A DNA stretch of 64,000 nucleotides, from NCBI GenBank assembly GCA_964634685.1, contig CAZWLD010000001.1, positions 62,001 to 126,000 of the forward strand. The letters are read 5' to 3'. Below are positions 59,254 through 64,000 of this stretch, piece after piece (positions within the stretch are counted from its first letter, which is position 1; each line of letters begins with the position of its first letter). The stretch comes from CAZWLD01 sp964634685. Lineage in GTDB: Bacteria > Bacillota_I > Bacilli_A > Acholeplasmatales > JAEDCM01. The notes under the pieces were generated by a model. The model was not told the origin of the DNA and searched no databases. It saw only the letters and a program-made list of their open reading frames with translations. The translations under genes were made by a program, and so were the position numbers.

Positions 59254-60855
59254 GTGAGAAAACTAAAAAAATATGTTCCGACAAAGTTCAAAGCAAAAGA
59301 CTCCACTTACGATAAAGAAGCAGCTGATTTTGCAGTGAACTTTATTGAATGTTTATGTCATACAAAAGGGACGTGGGCTGGTGAGCCTTTTGAATTAATA
59401 GACTGGCAAGAACAGATTATAAGAGACATCTTTGGCATTCTTAAGCCTAATGGTTATAGGCAATTCAACACCGCCTACATTGAAATTCCAAAGAAACAAG
59501 GAAAGTCAGAACTTGCAGCAGCAGTAGCCTTACTTCTTACCTGTGGTGATGGTGAGGAAAGAGCTGAAGTTTATGGCTGTGCAGCCGATAGACAACAAGC
59601 ATCGATCGTATTTGAAGTTGCGGCGGATATGATTAGGATGTGTCCTGCACTTAATAAAAGATGCAAGATTCTAGCTGCAACAAAAAGAATAGTGTATTTA
59701 CCTACAAATAGTTTCTATCAGGTTTTATCTGCTGAAGCATATTCAAAACATGGATTTAACATTCATGGAGTTGTCTTTGATGAACTTCACACTCAACCTA
59801 ATAGAAAATTATTTGATGTTATGACTAAAGGTTCAGGTGATGCACGTATGCAACCTTTATATTTTTTAATCACAACCGCAGGAACTGACACTAAATCGAT
59901 ATGCTATGAAACTCATCAAAAAGCAAAAGACATCATTGAAGGTAGAAAAAAGGACCCTACATTCTATCCAGTAATCTATGGGGCTGAAGTTGATGATGAT
60001 TGGACAGATCCTAAAGTTTGGAAGAAAGCAAATCCTAGTCTAGGAATAACAGTAGGTATCGATAAAGTAAAAGCTGCGTGTGAATCAGCAAAACAAAATC
60101 CAGCAGAAGAAAATTCATTCAGACAGCTTCGTCTAAACCAATGGGTAAAGCAAGCAGTCAGGTGGATGCCTATGGAAAAATGGGATGCTTGCTGCTTTGA
60201 TTTTAATCCTGATGATTTGAAAGGTAGAGTTTGTTACGGCGGATTAGACTTATCATCAACAACCGATATTACTGCTTTTGTTTTAGTGTTTCCTCCTACT
60301 GAAGATGATGAGCATTATTATGTTTTGCCTTACTTTTGGATACCAGAAGATAACATGGACTTAAGAGTAGCAAAAGATCATGTGCCGTATGATCTATGGA
60401 ATACACAAGGATATATCGAAACTACTGAAGGAAACGTAATTCACTATGCTTACATTGAACATTTCATTGAAGAACTAGGGCTTAAGTACAACATCAAAGA
60501 GATAGCATTCGACAGATGGGGTGCAACAATGTTAGTGCAGAATCTTGAAGGATTAGGTTTTACTGTCGTTCCATTCGGTCAAGGTTTCAAAGATATGAGC
60601 CCACCCACAAAAGAACTAATGAATCTAGTTTTATCAAAAGAACTAAGGCATAATGGTCAACCAGTTTTAAGGTGGATGATGGACAATGTGTGTGTAAGAA
60701 CTGATCCTGCAGGAAATATCAAAATGGACAAATCAAAGTCCACAGAAAAAATCGATGGTGCTGTGGCAACTGTTATGGCACTTGATAGAGCAATAAGAAA
60801 CAAGAATGGGACTTCTGATTCGGTATACGATTCAAGAGGTCTTTTATTTATCTAG
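59254..60855 (+). CDS. terL: Terminase large subunit
   Basis: 533 residues, GTG start after AAGGAGGAGG. ATPase Walker A IPKKQGKSELAAA, Walker B region GVVFDELHTQ, and nuclease Asp in GGLDLSSTTDITAFVL plus AFDRWGA. Pumps and cuts phage DNA. HK97/P27-type. Confidence 0.95.
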   Translation: MRKLKKYVPTKFKAKDSTYDKEAADFAVNFIECLCHTKGTWAGEPFELIDWQEQIIRDIFGILKPNGYRQFNTAYIEIPKKQGKSELAAAVALLLTCGDGEERAEVYGCAADRQQASIVFEVAADMIRMCPALNKRCKILAATKRIVYLPTNSFYQVLSAEAYSKHGFNIHGVVFDELHTQPNRKLFDVMTKGSGDARMQPLYFLITTAGTDTKSICYETHQKAKDIIEGRKKDPTFYPVIYGAEVDDDWTDPKVWKKANPSLGITVGIDKVKAACESAKQNPAEENSFRQLRLNQWVKQAVRWMPMEKWDACCFDFNPDDLKGRVCYGGLDLSSTTDITAFVLVFPPTEDDEHYYVLPYFWIPEDNMDLRVAKDHVPYDLWNTQGYIETTEGNVIHYAYIEHFIEELGLKYNIKEIAFDRWGATMLVQNLEGLGFTVVPFGQGFKDMSPPTKELMNLVLSKELRHNGQPVLRWMMDNVCVRTDPAGNIKMDKSKSTEKIDGAVATVMALDRAIRNKNGTSDSVYDSRGLLFI

Positions 60856-60865
60856 GAGGTAGCAA

Positions 60866-62182
60866 ATGGGTTTATTTAAAAATCGAATTAAAGCAAGAGA
60901 CCATCCGAAAGTTGAAGATAGAACTGCTGGTAGTTCCTATTCATTTTATATGGGAGGCTCAAGTGCTGGTAAAAGCGTAAATGAAAGAAGTGCAATGCAA
61001 ATGACTGCAGTGTACGCATGCGTGAGAATTCTCTCTGAAGCAGTCGCAGGACTTCCCTTACACCTTTATCGATACAAAGATGATGGTGGAAAAGAAAAAG
61101 CAATAGACCATAGCTTATATCATCTTTTACACGATGAGCCAAACAAGGAAATGAGTTCTTTTATCTTTAGAGAAACACTAATGACTCATTTGCTTTTATG
61201 GGGTAATGCTTATGCTCAAATCATTAGAAATGGAAAAGGTGAAGTTATAGCCCTTTATCCTTTAATGCCAAATAAGATGAAGGTCGATAGAGGTGAAGAT
61301 GGAGAGATTTATTATCTCTATTCAAGAAGTACTGATGAAGCCAATACAAAAGAAGACTCATCAGTAGTATTAACACCTCGTGAAGTTCTTCATATTCCAG
61401 GACTTGGCTTTGATGGTCTTGTTGGTTATTCACCAATTGCTATGGCTAAAAATGCTATAGGACTTGCAATAGCCACTGAAGAATATGGTGCGAAGTTCTT
61501 TGCAAATGGTGCAGCACCAAGTGGTGTACTAGAACATCCTGGAACAATAAAAGATCCTAAGAGATTAAGAGAAAATTGGAACTCCACCTTCGGTGGTTCT
61601 GCAAATTCAGGTAAGGTTGCTGTTCTAGAAGAAGGAATGAAATACACACCTATTTCGATATCTCCTGAACAAGCTCAATTTTTAGAAACAAGAAAATTTC
61701 AAATAAATGAGATAGCTCGAATTTTTAGAGTGCCACCTCATATGGTTGGCGACCTTGAGAAGTCGAGCTTTTCTAATATAGAGCAACAGTCTTTAGAGTT
61801 TGTGAAATACACACTTGATCCTTGGATTATTCGTTGGGAACAAAGCCTATCTAGGTCTTTACTCAGTTCAGACGAGAAGAAGACATACTTTTTCAAGTTC
61901 AATCTAGAAGGCTTGCTTCGTGGTGATTATGCATCTCGAATGAACGGATATGCGACAGCAAGACAAAACGGATGGATGTCCGCAAATGACATAAGGGAAC
62001 TTGAAAATCTAGATAAGATTCCTGCTGAACTTGGTGGGGACTTATATCTAATCAACGGCAATATGCTTCCGCTTAATAACGCAGGAGCTTATGCAAATAC
62101 AAATAAGGAGGAGGAAGCCGATGAAGAAGTTTTGGAATTGGAAAAATCAAACGGAAACAGGCGAAAGAGTACTCGAACTTAA
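60866..62182 (+). CDS. HK97-type portal protein
   Basis: 438 residues: SAMQMTAVYACVRILSEAVAGLPLHLYR, LWGNAYAQIIRNGKGEVIALYPL, LHIPGLGFDGLVGYSPI and FRVPPHMVGDLEKSSFSNIEQQSLEFVKYTLDPWI are textbook. Forms the dodecameric ring at one capsid vertex. Overlaps the protease gene by 62 bp. Confidence 0.95.
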   Translation: MGLFKNRIKARDHPKVEDRTAGSSYSFYMGGSSAGKSVNERSAMQMTAVYACVRILSEAVAGLPLHLYRYKDDGGKEKAIDHSLYHLLHDEPNKEMSSFIFRETLMTHLLLWGNAYAQIIRNGKGEVIALYPLMPNKMKVDRGEDGEIYYLYSRSTDEANTKEDSSVVLTPREVLHIPGLGFDGLVGYSPIAMAKNAIGLAIATEEYGAKFFANGAAPSGVLEHPGTIKDPKRLRENWNSTFGGSANSGKVAVLEEGMKYTPISISPEQAQFLETRKFQINEIARIFRVPPHMVGDLEKSSFSNIEQQSLEFVKYTLDPWIIRWEQSLSRSLLSSDEKKTYFFKFNLEGLLRGDYASRMNGYATARQNGWMSANDIRELENLDKIPAELGGDLYLINGNMLPLNNAGAYANTNKEEEADEEVLELEKSNGNRRKSTRT

Positions 62183-62825
62183 TGGAACGATTGCGGAGGA
62201 GTCATGGTTTGATGATGACATTACTCCACGAATGTTCAAAGAGGAACTCTTGTCAGGAAGTGGCCCAGTAACAATCTGGATTAATAGTCCTGGAGGAGAC
62301 TGTATCGCTGCTTCACAGATTTATTCAATGCTAATGGATTATAAGGGTGATATCACAGTCAAAATTGATGGTATTGCTGCAAGTGCTGCATCAGTTATTG
62401 CTATGGCTGGAACAAAAGTCGTAATGGCACCAACTGCACTCTTAATGATTCACAATCCATCAACTACAGCTATGGGTGACCATAGGGACATGAAAAAGGC
62501 AATTGAACTATTAGATCAAGTCAAAGAATCAATCATCAATGCCTATGAAATCAAGACGGGAATGTCAAGAACAACCTTAAGTCACTTAATGGATGCAGAA
62601 ACGTGGATGAATGCAAACAAAGCCATCGAGCTTAAATTTGCAGATGAGATTTTAGAGGACGATAAAAAGAAATCCTCTGATGTTAGTTTTGCATTTTCAG
62701 CTCATGAGTTTGCTACAAACTTGCTAAACAAAATCGCAAGTAAGGAAAGTACAGAGCCTATAAAGACTGGCAGAAAAGTCAGTGAGCTTAAGAACGAGCT
62801 CTCAAAAATCAAAAAATTAATTTAA
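62121..62825 (+). CDS. ClpP-type prohead protease
   Basis: 234 residues from the ATG after GGAGGAGG. SPGGDCIAASQIYSML, the catalytic Ser in GIAASAASVIAMAG and His in LMIHNPST mark a ClpP-fold serine protease that matures the capsid. Between portal and capsid genes as expected. Confidence 0.93.
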   Translation: MKKFWNWKNQTETGERVLELNGTIAEESWFDDDITPRMFKEELLSGSGPVTIWINSPGGDCIAASQIYSMLMDYKGDITVKIDGIAASAASVIAMAGTKVVMAPTALLMIHNPSTTAMGDHRDMKKAIELLDQVKESIINAYEIKTGMSRTTLSHLMDAETWMNANKAIELKFADEILEDDKKKSSDVSFAFSAHEFATNLLNKIASKESTEPIKTGRKVSELKNELSKIKKLI

Positions 62826-62840
62826 TGGAGGATAACGAAG

Positions 62841-64000
62841 ATGACTTTAAATGAAATGTTAGAAAAGAGAAAAAATCTTTTAAACACAATGGATGGGTTC
62901 TTAGATACCCACAAAAACTCAAATGGTGCTTTATCTGTTGAGGATGATGCTACCTATTCAAAGATGGAAAAAGAATTCGATGAATTAACTGCTTCCATCA
63001 CACGTGCTCAAAGACGTGCAAATATGGAAATGGAAATGAACAAACCAGTAAATGCACCTATTACAGCAAAACCAATGGTTATGACAGAGCAAGAAGAAAA
63101 TACTGGTAGAGGTTCAAAAGCTTATAAAAAGAACTTCTGGAATGCGATGAGAAGAAAACAAATGACTCCTGAAATGTCAAATGCTCTTCAAATTGGCACT
63201 GATTCAGAAGGCGGATTCCTTGTACCTGATGAATATGAAACTACTTTAGTTGAGGCTTTGGAAGAAGAAAATATCTTCAGAAAATTAGCACACGTAATTA
63301 GCACTTCATCTGGTGACCGTAAGATTCCTGTTGTTGCTTCTAAAGGTAGTGCTTCTTGGGTTGATGAAGAAGGAACAATTCCAGATAGCGATGATGCATT
63401 CAGCCAAGTTTCCATTGGAGCATATAAGCTTGGTACTTTAATTAAAGTCTCAAATGAACTTTTAAATGATAATGTATTCAATCTTGAATCATACATTTCT
63501 AAGGAATTTGCTAGACGTATCGGTGCTAAGGAAGAAGATGCATTCTTCAACGGTAATGGAACAGGAAAACCTGTAGGTATTTTCAATGCTACTGGTGGAG
63601 CAGAAGTTGGTGTTACAGCCGCTAGTGCTACTGCAATTACAGCAGATGAAATTATCGATTTATTCTATTCATTAAAAGCTCCATATAGAAAGAAAGCTGT
63701 ATGGATTTTAAATGATGCAACTATCAAAACAATTAGAAAACTTAAAGATAACAATGGTAACTACTTATGGCAACCAGCATTAACAGCTGGAACACCAGAC
63801 ACTATTTTAGGTAGACCTGTGTATACTTCAAGCTATGTTCCAACAATTGCAGCTGGTGCAAAAACTATCGCATTTGGTGATTTCTCATATTACTGGATTG
63901 CAGATAGAGCAGGTAGAAACTTCAAGAAATTATCTGAGCTTTATGCAGCAAATGATCAAACAGGATTTGTTGCAACTCAAAGAGTTGATGGTAAGTTAAT
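62841..64000 (+). CDS. HK97-type major capsid protein, cut by window edge
   Basis: The frame opens at the ATG after GGAGG and is still open at the right edge (about 386 residues seen). A helical N-terminal scaffold part (about 1-85) is followed by ALQIGTDSEGGFLVPDEYETTLVEALEE, SWVDEEGTIPDSDDAFSQVSIGAYKLGTLIKVSNELLNDN, FNGNGTGKPVGIF and GDFSYYWIADRAGRNFKKLSE, all typical HK97 MCP features. The N-terminal part is probably removed by the protease. Confidence 0.95.
   Translation, partial: MTLNEMLEKRKNLLNTMDGFLDTHKNSNGALSVEDDATYSKMEKEFDELTASITRAQRRANMEMEMNKPVNAPITAKPMVMTEQEENTGRGSKAYKKNFWNAMRRKQMTPEMSNALQIGTDSEGGFLVPDEYETTLVEALEEENIFRKLAHVISTSSGDRKIPVVASKGSASWVDEEGTIPDSDDAFSQVSIGAYKLGTLIKVSNELLNDNVFNLESYISKEFARRIGAKEEDAFFNGNGTGKPVGIFNATGGAEVGVTAASATAITADEIIDLFYSLKAPYRKKAVWILNDATIKTIRKLKDNNGNYLWQPALTAGTPDTILGRPVYTSSYVPTIAAGAKTIAFGDFSYYWIADRAGRNFKKLSELYAANDQTGFVATQRVDGKL

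Noticed and set aside
1..64000. Mycoplasma-type code (TGA as Trp)
   Set aside because: TGA ends several clear genes (dinB, rdgB, der) and Trp is coded by TGG.

Overview
The window reads as the chromosome of a low-GC, spore-forming member of the Bacilli, probably an uncultured gut lineage on the Erysipelotrichia/RF39 side (inference). Support: AT-rich DNA with strong Shine-Dalgarno sites and poly-T terminators, TGA used as a stop (standard code, so not a Mycoplasma-type code), and a sporulation set (spoIVB, spo0A, spoVIF, spoIVA, a gerM-like gene) in the order typical of Firmicutes.

Host part, 1-33.2 kb. (1) dxs(3' part)-tlyA-recN-spoIVB-spo0A, the classic Firmicutes order but without argR/ahrC between tlyA and recN. 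spo0A has two perfect 0A boxes upstream, so it is probably self-regulated. (2) A small convergent membrane-protein gene, a Y-family polymerase (dinB) and a membrane pyrophosphatase (hppA, minus strand). (3) cmk-rpsA-der-gpsA-spoVIF-spoIVA-hup, a conserved block linking translation, ribosome assembly, lipid precursor supply and spore coat assembly. (4) A CPBP protease divergent from gerM-rdgB-phosphotransferase. (5) A degenerate GGDEF-EAL protein, a HEPN-like protein, a radical SAM/SPASM protein, an RluA-type pseudouridine synthase and a small unknown protein. (6) A five-gene threonine operon (thrC-thrB-ACT regulator-hom-asd) with one promoter, one terminator and a dyad over the promoter. (7) A 697-residue helical repeat protein and tRNA-Lys(CTT).

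The accessory part starts right after the tRNA. It opens with five 20-bp tandem repeats that alternate A-B-A-B-A. Then comes a defence island: a small HTH regulator with a BcgI-like restriction-modification pair, McrB and McrC, and on the minus strand an ABC-three-component operon (DUF2326 ATPase, small middle component, zinc/HNH-like partner).

From 43.4 kb to the right edge lies a cos-type HK97 siphophage genome, probably a prophage: a structured leader and sigma-like regulator, a replication module (DUF2800, DUF2815, family A DNA polymerase, primase-helicase, YozE-like, VRR-NUC, SNF2 helicase, late regulator), a strong late promoter with 10-bp repeats and an early terminator, HNH-cos-terS, then a 4.3-kb cargo between terS and terL (short MetK, ParB-methyltransferase, DUF5049, DUF4314, amidoligase, gamma-glutamylcyclotransferase, zinc ribbon), and terL-portal-ClpP protease-capsid (cut by the edge). 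No integrase is visible; it may lie past the right edge.

The observations I would follow first are apparent AUU start codons on spoIVB and gerM, the 20-bp A-B-A-B-A array, the three-system defence island with an (AG)8 tract inside the specificity gene, the structured leader of the sigma-like gene, and the phage cargo that pairs a SAM synthetase with a methyltransferase and an amidoligase with a cyclotransferase.
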